This document shows positions 22,889 through 31,960 of a DNA stretch of 37,255 nt, one piece after another. Below the pieces are notes generated by a model. It ran no database searches and was not told the origin of the DNA. It saw only the letters and a program-made list of their open reading frames with translations. The translations under genes were made by a program, and so were the position numbers. Position 1 is the first letter of the stretch; the number at the start of each line of letters is the position of its first letter. The DNA comes from Chitinophagales bacterium. Lineage in GTDB: Bacteria; Bacteroidota; Bacteroidia; Chitinophagales; Chitinophagaceae. Location of the stretch: positions 1-37,255 of the forward strand of contig JAATGQ010000077.1 in the NCBI GenBank assembly GCA_015654595.1, given 5' to 3'.

Positions 22889-25072
22889 ATGAGAAAAATT
22901 GCGTGTTTTTTTGTTTTGTTCTTTTTGTATACTACTTCTTTTGCCCAGCGGGGAGCGCTGCAGTGGGCGGCCGACGGAAAATCATATTACCAGGTAGAAC
23001 GGAACTCGCTGGTCCGCATAGACCTACCCGCTTTTCAGTCGACAACCGTCGTGGAGGCTGGCCTACTGACGCCGCAGGGACAATCGCAGCCGATCCGGCT
23101 GGAAGGGTTCTCGTTCAGCAAGGACGGAAAGAAGCTGCTGGTTTATACCAATAGCCGGCGGGTATGGCGGCGAAACACCCGCGGTGATTACTGGGTGCTG
23201 GATATCGCAAGCCATCAGCTGAAGCAGCTGGGGCAGGGCAGACCGGCATCCTCGCTGATGTTTGCCAAGTTCTCCCCCGACGGAAACAAAGTTGCCTATA
23301 CGAGCGAACATAACCTGTATGAAGAAGACCTGGCTTCGGGCGTCATCACACAGCTGACGACGGACGGGGCTTCCCGGATGATCAACGGCACTTTTGACTG
23401 GGCCTACGAAGAAGAATTTGATTGCCGGGATGGTTTTCGCTGGAGCCCGGATAGTAAAAAGATTGCCTACTGGCAGATCGACGCTACCGGCATTCGCAAT
23501 TTTCTGATGATCGATAATACTGATTCGCTGTATTCTTTTACGATACCGGTCGAGTATCCAAAAGCCGGTCAGGACCCTTCTTCCTGCAAGGTCGGTGTGG
23601 TCGACATTGGTTCAAAGCAAACGACCTGGATGCAGGTCCCGGGCGATACGCGTCAGCACTATATCCCCCGGATGGAATGGGCGGACAACAGCGATGAAGT
23701 CGTGCTGGAACAGCTCAACCGCAAGCAGAACGATGCCATAGTCTTTATCTGTAACGCGGCAACCGGCGCCGCAAAAGCTGTCTATGAAGAGACCGACAAG
23801 GCCTGGATCGACGTCAAAGCAAGATGGAGCGAAGACCCGACAGGATGGGAATGGTTGAAAGACGGCAAAGACTTCCTATGGGTTTCCGAGAAAGATGGCT
23901 GGAGACACTTGTACCGGATCAGCCGTGACGGAAAGAAGGAAACGCTGCTGACCCCTGGTAAATATGATCTGATAACGATCGAGGCGATCGACGAAAAAGG
24001 CGGCTATGTCTATTTCATGGCTTCACCCGACAATGCGACACAACAATATCTGTATCGGATTGGGTTAGACGGTAAAGGTAAGCTGGAACTGGTCTCGCCC
24101 GCCAATGAAAAAGGAACGCATACTTACCAGGTTTCACCCACCGGTCTGTATGCATCCCATCGGTTCTCCAATCATGAATATGAAAGTGTATCGGAATGGG
24201 TTAGCCTGCCAAAGCATACCACGATCAAAGATAACGCCGGCGGCAGCGGTGGACGCAGATCCAATCAGACTGGCGCACAGCAGTACCCGGTGAGATTCTT
24301 CCAGGTGACAACGGAAGACAATGTGACGATGGACGGCTGGATGGTCCTGCCGAAGAACTTCGACAGCACAAAGAAATACCCGGTCCTTTTTATGGTCTAC
24401 ACGGAGCCCGCATCCGCCACTGTAAAGGACGTTGCCGGCGGCCAGCGGACAAGTTTGTATGCCGGTGATATCGCAGCCGACGGCTATATCCAGATAAGCC
24501 TGGACGGCCGAGGGACGCCCGCGCCAAAAGGAGCAGCCTGGCGGAAAGCCATCTACAGGAAGATCGGGATCGTGAACATACGCGATCAGGCCATGGCGGC
24601 AAAAAAGATCCTGCAATGGCCTTTTGTCGATCCCGACAGGATTGCGGTATGGGGATGGAGCGGCGGCGGATCGACTACGCTGAACCTTATGTTCCAATAC
24701 CCGGATATCTATAAGACCGGGATTGCTATTGCGCCGGTGGCCAATCAGCTGTTGTATGACAATATTTACCAGGAACGGTATATGGGGCTGCCACAGGAGA
24801 ACCGGGAAGACTTTGTCAACGGATCACCGTTATCGCATGTAAAGGGCCTGAAAGGAAATCTGCTCGTTGTCCATGGTACCGGTGATGACAACGTGCACTA
24901 CCAGGGAACGGAAATGCTGATCAATGAGCTGGTGAAAGAAGATAAGAAATTCCAGGTCATGGTCTATCCTAACCGAACACATGCCATCCGGGAAGGAGAA
25001 GGAACGACATTGCACTTGTCGCATCTGTTTACGGATTATCTGAAAGAACACTGCCCCGGCGGAGGACGCTAG
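22889..25072 (+). CDS. Secreted S9 prolyl dipeptidyl peptidase (DPP IV-type)
   Basis: 727 residues with a signal peptide (FFLYTTSFAQ). The N-terminal beta-propeller includes the WAYEEEFDCRDGFRWSPDSKKIAYW segment; its EE pair is where DPP IV binds the free N-terminus of the substrate. The hydrolase domain has the triad Ser591 (GWSGGG), Asp666 (HGTGDDNVH) and His698 (RTHAIREG). It releases X-Pro (or X-Ala) dipeptides. It begins 33 bases after the M1 gene and ends at a strong terminator, so the two peptidases are probably one operon. Confidence 0.93.
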   Translation: MRKIACFFVLFFLYTTSFAQRGALQWAADGKSYYQVERNSLVRIDLPAFQSTTVVEAGLLTPQGQSQPIRLEGFSFSKDGKKLLVYTNSRRVWRRNTRGDYWVLDIASHQLKQLGQGRPASSLMFAKFSPDGNKVAYTSEHNLYEEDLASGVITQLTTDGASRMINGTFDWAYEEEFDCRDGFRWSPDSKKIAYWQIDATGIRNFLMIDNTDSLYSFTIPVEYPKAGQDPSSCKVGVVDIGSKQTTWMQVPGDTRQHYIPRMEWADNSDEVVLEQLNRKQNDAIVFICNAATGAAKAVYEETDKAWIDVKARWSEDPTGWEWLKDGKDFLWVSEKDGWRHLYRISRDGKKETLLTPGKYDLITIEAIDEKGGYVYFMASPDNATQQYLYRIGLDGKGKLELVSPANEKGTHTYQVSPTGLYASHRFSNHEYESVSEWVSLPKHTTIKDNAGGSGGRRSNQTGAQQYPVRFFQVTTEDNVTMDGWMVLPKNFDSTKKYPVLFMVYTEPASATVKDVAGGQRTSLYAGDIAADGYIQISLDGRGTPAPKGAAWRKAIYRKIGIVNIRDQAMAAKKILQWPFVDPDRIAVWGWSGGGSTTLNLMFQYPDIYKTGIAIAPVANQLLYDNIYQERYMGLPQENREDFVNGSPLSHVKGLKGNLLVVHGTGDDNVHYQGTEMLINELVKEDKKFQVMVYPNRTHAIREGEGTTLHLSHLFTDYLKEHCPGGGR

Positions 25073-25091
25073 ACAAAAAGATACATTTTCG

Positions 25092-25119
25092 AAAGGCCGG
25101 GATGAGTCCCGGCCTTTTT
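25092..25119 (+). terminator. Intrinsic terminator after the DPP IV gene
   Basis: AAAGGCCGGGA (25092-25102), loop TGAG, TCCCGGCCTTT (25107-25117) with T-run to 25119. Perfect 11-bp stem; also suits the convergent AraC gene. Confidence 0.92.
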
Positions 25120-25157
25120 ATTGCCCGGTCAAGGACGCAGACAATCGCGTAATGGTA

Positions 25158-26051
25158 TTAAGCTTCCGCCACGGCCGTATTCATCAGGTAACTATCGACG
25201 TATTCGCTTGGAGATTTATGCGTTACACTTTTGAATACCCGGTTGAAATTGGTGATGCTGTTGAAGCCGCAGTTGTAAGCGACAGTGGCGATACTATCGT
25301 AGTTGCCATCGGTCAGCTTCTTGCAGGCTTCATTGATCCGCACCTCGTTGAGGAAGGAGACAAAGGTATGTAAGGTGTGCTTCTTGAAGTAGCGACAAAA
25401 GGCCTGAGGCGTCATATGGGCCTGCTTTGCCACGTCTTCCAGCGTAATCTGTTTGTCGTACTGCTGCATGATATAATTATAGATGGCGCCAATGCGAATA
25501 CCTTCGTGTTCGCTATAAGAGGCGGGCTTGGTGCAGGCGGACAACGGGGTAAGCTCCTGGTAAGAACTGAGCTGCTTCAACAGTTCGATAAAGTGGATCA
25601 ACTGATCGACACCGGCGCTGTTCTGGATCTTTGTCATGCGCAGCGCAATGTCATTACTATGCTGTGCCGGAACTTTAAACCCGGTCTGCTGGCTTTGCAG
25701 AAAATTCTTAAGGTTCTTTATTTCGGGCAGCTCGAAAAAGGAATCGAGCTGACCTTTTACATTGAAAAAGATATTGAGCGTATGCACCCTTTTCTTGCTG
25801 GAAGGCTCGAAATAAGACGGGTCACTTTTGAATACGTGCGGTAGGTTAACGCCAAGCCAGTAAATATCCCCTGGACGGAAAGCGTACATATTATTTTCTG
25901 CAACCAGGGTCCCTTCGCCCTCCTGCACCCAGGTCAGCTGGATCTCCTGGTGGCGGTGGAGATGGGGATAAAAATGAGGAAGCTCATCTTTTTGCACGAT
26001 AACGGTTTTGTCATGCGGCACCGGAATGGTGAATTGCAGAACTTTCATCAT
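25158..26051 (-). CDS. AraC-family transcriptional regulator
   Basis: 297 residues. N-terminal cupin for effector binding: LPHFYPHLHRHQEIQLTWVQEGEGTLVAENNMYAFRPGDIYWLG (about 24-67), with the HxH cluster of such sensors. The C-terminal double HTH has ITLEDVAKQAHMTPQAFCRYFKKHTLHTFVSFLNEVRI and the second helix set in VAYNCGFNSITNFNRVFKSVTHKSPSEY. The start is one of two adjacent ATG codons. It diverges from the FAD amine oxidoreductase across a 300-base region with phased repeats and is its likely activator, perhaps sensing an amino or imino acid. Confidence 0.93.
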   Translation of the reverse strand: MMKVLQFTIPVPHDKTVIVQKDELPHFYPHLHRHQEIQLTWVQEGEGTLVAENNMYAFRPGDIYWLGVNLPHVFKSDPSYFEPSSKKRVHTLNIFFNVKGQLDSFFELPEIKNLKNFLQSQQTGFKVPAQHSNDIALRMTKIQNSAGVDQLIHFIELLKQLSSYQELTPLSACTKPASYSEHEGIRIGAIYNYIMQQYDKQITLEDVAKQAHMTPQAFCRYFKKHTLHTFVSFLNEVRINEACKKLTDGNYDSIATVAYNCGFNSITNFNRVFKSVTHKSPSEYVDSYLMNTAVAEA

Positions 26052-26168
26052 TGATCAGTTTTATGGACAATATGGTTGTTTTGGTTGCAGGTTAACAAAA
26101 TATGACCGATGATCAACCTTTTATGAATATAGCGCAATTTACCGATATTATCTTCAGGGAATTAAAAT

Positions 26169-26215
26169 CGGCTAAAAGGTGGTTAAAATACGGTTAGTGA
26201 GGTCTTTTTTAGCCG
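26169..26215. promoter_or_regulatory. Phased 11-bp direct repeats inside an inverted repeat; 300-base divergent region
   Basis: Three tandem 11-base units start at 26169, 26180 and 26191: CGGCTAAAAGG, TGGTTAAAATA, CGGTTAGTGAG. A further CGGTTAAAATA is at 26290-26300. The first unit also pairs with TTTTAGCCG at 26207-26215 (arm CGGCTAAAA, 26169-26177). One helical turn per unit suits an AraC-type activator binding one face of DNA. The rest of the gene-free stretch 26052-26351 shows AT-rich sequence and the -7 box at 26340 only. Confidence 0.55.
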
Positions 26216-26339
26216 CCGTCCTTCCGGAGCTAAAACTTTTACCCGCCAAGGGCAGGCCCGGCTGCTGCCGATCAATTATCAATAAAAATCGGTTAAAATA
26301 AGTGTATGTCCGGACGGCTGCTCCTCTTCCAATTGCGCT

Positions 26340-26347
26340 TATTTTTG
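26340..26347 (+). promoter_or_regulatory. Consensus -7 element just before the FAD oxidoreductase gene
   Basis: TATTTTTG matches TAnnTTTG, but it ends five bases before ATG 26352 and has no TTTG 17-23 bases upstream. If used, the mRNA would be leaderless or nearly so, and the missing -33 box would fit activator dependence. Confidence 0.35.
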
Positions 26348-26351
26348 CTCA

Positions 26352-27608
26352 ATGGGAAAAAATGTAGTCGTCATCGGCGGCGGGATCATCGGGCTCAGTT
26401 CCGCGTATTATTTACAGAAGGCAGGACATCAGGTAACGGTATTGCAAAGGGAAGATTTCATGGACAATTGTTCTTATGGGAATTGTGGTTATGTCTGTCC
26501 GAGTCATTTTATTCCGTTGGCGGCGCCCGGCATCGTAAAGCAAGGCTTGAAGTGGATGTGGAATTCGAGAAGTCCTTTTTACGTGCAGCCGAGGTTGAAC
26601 AGGAGCCTCTTTGACTGGGGGATGAAATTTATGAAGAGCGCTACATCAGAGCATGTCGAGCGCAGCGCCGTTCCATTACGGGATATCTCATTGCTGAGCC
26701 AGCATGAATTTGAGCAAACCTGGTTCAACACCCCTCATTTTGAATTTGCATATGAACATAATGGATTGCTGGAGATCTTCCAGACGGAAGAGGCTGCCGT
26801 GCATGCCCGTCATACGGTAGAGAAAGGACACGAGCTGGGATTAGATGTGGAGTTGCTGGATGCGGCTGCTTTACAGGAGAAAGAAGCGCATACGCGCGTC
26901 AATGGGATAGGCGCGATCTTTTTTAAATGTGATGCGCATTTATATCCAGACAAGCTGATGCACGGTCTGATCGAACTACTGCGCGCTTCTGGGGTAACGC
27001 TTCTTGCTAATAAGGAGGTGATCCGCATCGAGACCGGCGGCGGCCAGGTAAAAAAGCTGATCACCGCGACAGGAGACTTTACCGCAGATGAAGTAGTCGT
27101 CGCAACCGGCAGCTGGAGCAGGGAGATGGCGGCGCTGATGGGAACGAATTTGCCGCTTGTTCCCGGCCGGGGTTATTCGGTCACGCTCGAAGACTCACCC
27201 TACCGGGTCAACTATCCGTCCATCCTGGTAGAAGGACGTGCAGCCATTACACCGATGGATGGCAACAAGATCCGTTTTGGCGGAACGATGGAGATCACGT
27301 CTACGACCACTCCTCCCCGGTATCAGCGGGTAGAAGGGATACTGGCCGCTGTAAAGCGGTTCTTCCCCGAGTTTGATGTAGCCATGCCGGCAAAGGAAAA
27401 GATCTGGTATGGCTACAGGCCGGTGTCTGCAGACGGCCTGCCCTATATCGGACGGATCAGCAAATTTAAGAACGTCGTGATTGCAACGGGTCACTCGATG
27501 ATGGGTTTGAGCCTGGGCGCTGGAACGGGAAAGCTGGTGAGCGAACTGGTGAGTGAACAGCCGACGAGTATCGACGTGCGTCCATACGCAGTAGAGCGAT
27601 TTGATTAG
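26352..27608 (+). CDS. DadA-like FAD-dependent amine/D-amino acid oxidoreductase
   Basis: 418 residues of the DAO family (PF01266). N-terminal FAD-binding VVVIGGGIIGLSSAYYLQKAGHQVTVLQRE (GxGxxG) and C-terminal GYRPVSADGLPYIGRISKFKNVVIATGHSMMGLSLGAGTGKLVSEL, the usual second FAD motif. It would oxidise a D-amino acid or a cyclic imino acid such as D-hydroxyproline, passing electrons to the respiratory chain. Partner genes of the hydroxyproline pathway (epimerase, dehydratase) are not adjacent, so the substrate is open; nearby X-Pro peptidases make a proline-related one attractive (inference). Confidence 0.88.
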   Translation: MGKNVVVIGGGIIGLSSAYYLQKAGHQVTVLQREDFMDNCSYGNCGYVCPSHFIPLAAPGIVKQGLKWMWNSRSPFYVQPRLNRSLFDWGMKFMKSATSEHVERSAVPLRDISLLSQHEFEQTWFNTPHFEFAYEHNGLLEIFQTEEAAVHARHTVEKGHELGLDVELLDAAALQEKEAHTRVNGIGAIFFKCDAHLYPDKLMHGLIELLRASGVTLLANKEVIRIETGGGQVKKLITATGDFTADEVVVATGSWSREMAALMGTNLPLVPGRGYSVTLEDSPYRVNYPSILVEGRAAITPMDGNKIRFGGTMEITSTTTPPRYQRVEGILAAVKRFFPEFDVAMPAKEKIWYGYRPVSADGLPYIGRISKFKNVVIATGHSMMGLSLGAGTGKLVSELVSEQPTSIDVRPYAVERFD

Positions 27609-27677
27609 TTGCAGAGCTATCGACGCCGCCGGTTGCAGATTGGCCTTGTTCAGGCTGTCTTGACTGGATGATGCCGT

Positions 27678-27702
27678 CGCCATCGCCCGTAGCGGGCTGG
27701 CG
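27678..27702. repeat. Bulged hairpin containing a CGTAGCGG core
   Basis: CGCCA-tc-GCCCG-tag-CGGGC-TGGCG: two 5-bp stems with a 2-base bulge, 70 bases after the oxidoreductase stop. No T-run, so weak as a terminator. The CGTAGCGG core also occurs in the 13-bp array near the right edge. Confidence 0.45.
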
Positions 27703-27751
27703 GTTGAGCCTGTTTTGAATTCGATTTCCAAATAATATATAACTGTCTATT

Positions 27752-29878
27752 ATGAAAAAATTCCTGCTGCTGCAGGGAGGGCTTATTTTTACCCTTCTGA
27801 CCGGTCATGCCCAGTCGCTTCCGCCTTATCAACCCACCCGGGCAGAAGTGCTCGAACGCTATAAAAAGGCATTATACCTCGATAGCATCGCTCCCCGCTC
27901 TATCTTTAAGGCTTCTGTAAGACCGCACTGGTCGACAGACGGTCATTCTTTCTGGTACCGGAATATCGGTCCCGACAGCGCAAAGGAATTTGTACAGGTC
28001 GATCTTCAAAAGGGAACGAGAACAATCCTAGCCCAACAACCAAAAGACAGCGGCATCTGGCGCACCAACTTTCATCGGCAGGAAGACAGCCGTTGGGGGG
28101 ACTTTTCGACAGATTCCACTTCGCCCGATGGCAAGTGGGTAGCCTATATCAAAAACGGGAATGTATATGCCCGCCCGGTCGGCGGCGGCGAAGCAGTCGC
28201 ATTCACGACAGACGGAGATACCACAAAACCTTATGGCGGTCTGGCCTGGTCACCCGACAGCAAATACGTAGTAGGCTATCATATCAACCCGGTAGAAGAT
28301 ACTCCAGTCTATTATGTCCTGTCTTCCGTAAAGGGAACGACACGCGGACAGTTGAAGTCGCATCCGTATAAACAACCCGGAGACCCCTTCACCACGTATG
28401 AAATGTTCCTGTTCACATTGTCGGATAAAAAGGCGCACAAGGTCAATACGCCTCTGATCGATTTCTTTGCCGCGCCGGCCTTACACTGGCGCTGGCACGA
28501 TTCCCGGTACTTTACGTTCGAACGGGTAGAGCGCGGACATCAGCGCTTCCGGATCTTCGAAGTAGATGCGCAGACGGCGCAAACCAGGACGGTGGTCGAC
28601 GAGCAAACCAATACCTTTATCTATGAATCGCGTTTGTTTACGCATTACCTGCCGGAAACAAATGAACTGATCATGTCTTCGGAGAAAGATGGCTGGCAGC
28701 ATCTTTACCTGGTCGATCTGCTCACCGGAAAACAGAAGAAGGAGATTACGTCCGGGGAATGGATCGTGCGGGGTGTCGACAGTATCGACGCGAAAAAACG
28801 CGAGATCTGGTTCTCCGCCAGCGGTATGAATCCCGGAGAAGACCCTTATTATATCCATTACTACCGGATCGGGCTGGACGGAAATCATCTCGTGTCGCTG
28901 ACACCCGAAAAAGCCAACCATATCGTTACGTTTTCTCCCGACCGAAAATACTACCTCGATGCCGCGTCAGAGATCGATGTGCCAACGGTGACGACGCTGC
29001 GCCGTACCACAGACGGGCAGAAGGTTTTAACGGTAGAAACGGCGGATGCATCAAGATATCTGGCTGCAGGCCTGCGTTTTCCCGAACCCTTTCATGCAAA
29101 GGGCAGGGATGGCATAACAGACATTTGGGGTGTCGTCGTCCGACCGGCAAACTTTGACAGCACTAAGTCTTACCCGGTGGTGGAGAATATCTATGCGGGA
29201 CCGCAGGATGCGTTTGTGCCCAAGGACTTTACAAGCCGGTATGGCGAAATGCAAAGCATCGCGCAACTAGGATTTATCGTCGTTCAGATCGATGGGATGG
29301 GAACTGCCAACCGGTCAAAGGCCTTTCATGACGTCTGCTGGAAAAACCTGGCGGATGCTGGTTTCCCGGATCGGATACTGTGGATAAAGGCGCTGGCGGC
29401 ACGCTATCCTTATGTCGATGCGACAAGGGTAGGGCTTTATGGAACTTCTGCCGGCGGCCAGAACGCGCTTGGCGGACTGTTGTTTCATCCGGAATTTTAT
29501 ACGGCAGCAGTCGCCTCCTGCGGCTGTCATGACAACCGGATCGACAAGCAATGGTGGAACGAGCAGTGGATGGGCTATCCCGTCGGGAAACACTATGATG
29601 AACAGTCTAATGTAACCAATGCAGGAAAGCTCCGCGGCGCCCTGCTGCTGATGGTTGGAGAGGCAGACAACAACGTGCCTCCCGAGTCGACTTATCGGGT
29701 CGCCGACGCCTTGATAAAGTCGGGAAAGGTGTTTGAATTTCTGCCTTTGCCCGGCATGGATCATACCGATGGAGGCCCCTATGGCCGGATGGAAAGAAGG
29801 GACTTTTTTGTACGCCATCTGCTGGGCGTGGAGCCCCCGCTGCGAAATTCAAATGAGTTAATATCCATGAAGAATTGA
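27752..29878 (+). CDS. Second secreted S9 (DPP IV-type) peptidase
   Basis: 708 residues with a signal peptide (LIFTLLTGHAQS). A beta-propeller with WD-like PDSKYVVGYHINP repeats precedes the hydrolase domain, whose triad is Ser566 (GTSAGGQ), Asp639 (GEADNNVP) and His671 (GMDHTDGG). The fold and spacing match the first S9 peptidase but sequence identity is visibly low, so this is a different subfamily, not a recent duplicate. The DPP IV Glu-Glu motif WAYEEE is not obvious here, which may change the cleavage rule from dipeptidyl to another. It follows the oxidoreductase and precedes the permease in the same direction. Confidence 0.9.
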   Translation: MKKFLLLQGGLIFTLLTGHAQSLPPYQPTRAEVLERYKKALYLDSIAPRSIFKASVRPHWSTDGHSFWYRNIGPDSAKEFVQVDLQKGTRTILAQQPKDSGIWRTNFHRQEDSRWGDFSTDSTSPDGKWVAYIKNGNVYARPVGGGEAVAFTTDGDTTKPYGGLAWSPDSKYVVGYHINPVEDTPVYYVLSSVKGTTRGQLKSHPYKQPGDPFTTYEMFLFTLSDKKAHKVNTPLIDFFAAPALHWRWHDSRYFTFERVERGHQRFRIFEVDAQTAQTRTVVDEQTNTFIYESRLFTHYLPETNELIMSSEKDGWQHLYLVDLLTGKQKKEITSGEWIVRGVDSIDAKKREIWFSASGMNPGEDPYYIHYYRIGLDGNHLVSLTPEKANHIVTFSPDRKYYLDAASEIDVPTVTTLRRTTDGQKVLTVETADASRYLAAGLRFPEPFHAKGRDGITDIWGVVVRPANFDSTKSYPVVENIYAGPQDAFVPKDFTSRYGEMQSIAQLGFIVVQIDGMGTANRSKAFHDVCWKNLADAGFPDRILWIKALAARYPYVDATRVGLYGTSAGGQNALGGLLFHPEFYTAAVASCGCHDNRIDKQWWNEQWMGYPVGKHYDEQSNVTNAGKLRGALLLMVGEADNNVPPESTYRVADALIKSGKVFEFLPLPGMDHTDGGPYGRMERRDFFVRHLLGVEPPLRNSNELISMKN

Positions 29879-29913
29879 TTAAAAAGTAATCGATGCTGCC
29901 CTGAATGATCCGA

Positions 29914-29921
29914 TATATTTG
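29914..29921 (+). promoter_or_regulatory. Consensus -7 element for the APC permease gene
   Basis: TATATTTG, a perfect TAnnTTTG, 32 bases before ATG 29954. No clear TTTG lies 17-23 bases upstream, so the promoter is incomplete on sequence alone. Confidence 0.45.
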
Positions 29922-29953
29922 AGAAACTAACTGCAGTAGAAAATTTTCGGGTC

Positions 29954-31384
29954 ATGGGAGAACAAAAAGTCGCCTTTAAGCAATCGCTTGGATTATTGGA
30001 CGCTACTATGATCGTAGTAGGATCGATGATCGGTTCGGGTATCTTTATCGTCAGCGCGGATATAACAAGGAGCGTGGGATCGGCCGGCTGGCTGGTCCTG
30101 GTCTGGGTCCTGACGGGAGTGCTGACGCTGACGGCGGCTTTGAGTTATGGAGAGCTGAGCGGGATGTATCCAAAGGCCGGCGGACAATACGTTTATCTGA
30201 AGGAAGCATTTAACCCCCTGACCGGTTTTCTCTATGGCTGGAGTTTCTTTGCGGTGATACAGGCGGGTTCCATCGCGGCTGTCGGGGTGGCCTTTTCTAA
30301 ATTTGCAGCTTATCTTTTTCCGGGGCTCAGCGATCATCATGTGCTGCTCGACCTGGGTTTCTTCCAGGTATCCGCCGCACAGGTGACTTCCATACTATTG
30401 ATTATCGTTTTAACGTTTATCAACACACGTGGAGTAAAAGAAGGGAAATGGATACAGACCATCTTTACGCTGGCCAAGATCGCGGCGCTGGCAGGGCTGG
30501 TGGTGTTTGGCTTCTGGCTGGCGGCCCGCAAAGATGTCTGGCAGACAAACTGGAGCAGCGGCTTTGTTCTGGGCCGGCGGGATGGGGGACAGATCCTGCC
30601 CTATGTCGGACTGGCGGGACTCGGCGCAATAGCGGGGAGCATGGTGGGCAGTTTGTTCAGCAGCGACTCCTGGAATAACGTGACGTTTATCGCCGGTGAG
30701 ATAAGAAGACCGGAGCGCAATATAGGATTCAGCCTTTTTCTGGGAACGCTGATCGTGACCGCGATCTATGTCGCGACAAACCTGATGTACATAAGCGTTA
30801 TGTCTTTGCCGCAGATTGCCGGGGCCGAGAATGACCGGGTAGGTGTCGCGGCAAGCCGGATCATTTTTGGAGACAGCGGGACAAAGGTGATCGCGATCCT
30901 GCTGATGATCTCGACGTTTGGCTGTAACAACGGGCTGATCCTGTCGGGTGCCCGCGTCTATTATACGATGGCAAAAGACGGCCTGTTTTTTAAACAGATC
31001 GGCGTGCTCAATCGCAATGCGGTTCCCGGAAGAGCGTTATGGATGCAGTGCGTCTGGGCTTCTGTCCTTTGCCTGAGCGGGAAATACAACGAACTGCTGG
31101 ACTATGTGATCTTTGTGGTGCTGATCTTTTATATCCTGACGATCATCGGAATCTTCCGCCTTCGGATCAGGCGACCGGATTGGCCAAGACCCTACAAAGC
31201 GATAGGGTACCCGGTGCTGCCTGCTCTTTACATCGTACTGGCCGGCGCGATCTGCATCCTGTTGTTCATCTATAAACCGAAGTTTACCTGGCCCGGTTTG
31301 TTGATCGTGCTGCTGGGAATACCCATCTACTATTTTATAACAAGAGATAAGCGTGCCGTGCCTGCCGCTGCCGCGAAAGATTAA
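29954..31384 (+). CDS. APC-superfamily amino acid permease
   Basis: 476 residues, about 12 hydrophobic helices. LLDATMIVVGSMIGSGIFIVSADITR (helix 1 with the unwound GSGIF substrate motif), LTAALSYGELSGMYPKAGGQYVYLKEAF and LFSSDSWNNVTFIAGEIRRPERNIG are typical of the LAT/YfnA-like amino acid/polyamine/cation family. It imports amino acids across the inner membrane, probably those freed by the neighbouring peptidases. Own -7 element at 29914 and a terminator at 31417. Substrate cannot be read from sequence. Confidence 0.92.
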   Translation: MGEQKVAFKQSLGLLDATMIVVGSMIGSGIFIVSADITRSVGSAGWLVLVWVLTGVLTLTAALSYGELSGMYPKAGGQYVYLKEAFNPLTGFLYGWSFFAVIQAGSIAAVGVAFSKFAAYLFPGLSDHHVLLDLGFFQVSAAQVTSILLIIVLTFINTRGVKEGKWIQTIFTLAKIAALAGLVVFGFWLAARKDVWQTNWSSGFVLGRRDGGQILPYVGLAGLGAIAGSMVGSLFSSDSWNNVTFIAGEIRRPERNIGFSLFLGTLIVTAIYVATNLMYISVMSLPQIAGAENDRVGVAASRIIFGDSGTKVIAILLMISTFGCNNGLILSGARVYYTMAKDGLFFKQIGVLNRNAVPGRALWMQCVWASVLCLSGKYNELLDYVIFVVLIFYILTIIGIFRLRIRRPDWPRPYKAIGYPVLPALYIVLAGAICILLFIYKPKFTWPGLLIVLLGIPIYYFITRDKRAVPAAAAKD

Positions 31385-31416
31385 GCTGGCATTTATGCTG
31401 GTTTTGGTTAATGAAT

Positions 31417-31441
31417 CCCCGCTAGTCCTGGCGGGGTTTTT
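31417..31441 (+). terminator. Intrinsic terminator after the permease gene
   Basis: CCCCGC (31417-31422), 8-base loop, GCGGGG (31431-31436) and five Ts to 31441. Placed between convergent permease and HxlR genes. Confidence 0.8.
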
Positions 31442-31453
31442 ATTAGGGGCGTA

Positions 31454-31834
31454 CTATGAAGCGGCAGCCTTCCTGACATGAAGACTGCGATTCTTCTTTA
31501 TCGCATTGATGTTCTTATCCGCCCAGGCCGTCAGATCGATGATCAGCGGCAGCAGGCTCTGCCCAAGCTCGGTGAGCTGGTATTCTACCCGCGGCGGTAT
31601 CTCCGGGTACATTTTGCGGGAGATAAGCCCATCGGCTTCGAGACTTCGCAGCGTGACGGTCAGCATTTTCTGAGAGATATCCGCGATCGTTCCGCTAATT
31701 TCATTAAAACGCAGGGTGCCGTGTTCCCCAAGCATAATGATGACGAGTGTCGACCATTTGTCGCCAAAGCGGTTCAAGACCTGTCTCACAGGACAGTTTT
31801 CCACGTCCTTATATTTTTCTGTATTAATTTTCAT
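31454..31834 (-). CDS. HxlR-family winged-helix regulator
   Basis: 126 residues from ATG 31834 (a TTG at 31858 is less likely). CPVRQVLNRFGDKWSTLVIIMLGEHGTLRFNEISGTIADISQKMLTVTLRSLEADGLISRKMYPEIPPRVEYQLTELGQSL carries the full HxlR signature, with the N-terminal Cys21-like residue of thiol-responsive members retained as CPV. It probably represses the divergent oxidoreductase gene and itself, responding to electrophiles or quinones as homologues do. The operator candidate at 31921-31944 lies in the shared gap. Confidence 0.92.
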   Translation of the reverse strand: MKINTEKYKDVENCPVRQVLNRFGDKWSTLVIIMLGEHGTLRFNEISGTIADISQKMLTVTLRSLEADGLISRKMYPEIPPRVEYQLTELGQSLLPLIIDLTAWADKNINAIKKNRSLHVRKAAAS

Positions 31835-31920
31835 TTCTAATTCATTGACTTCCAACAATAGTTTCTTCGAGGTAAGTCCGTTGCCGGAAAGTGCCTTCTT
31901 GGCCGCTGATCAGTTTACTT

Positions 31921-31944
31921 TTACCTTTAACTCTCTAAAGGTAA
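31921..31944. promoter_or_regulatory. HxlR operator candidate
   Basis: TTACCTTTA (31921-31929), six bases, TAAAGGTAA (31936-31944): perfect 9-bp arms, centred in the divergent gap and ending 16 bases before the oxidoreductase start. Position and symmetry suit a dimeric winged-helix repressor. Confidence 0.7.
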
Positions 31945-31960
31945 CTAAATAACATAAAAA

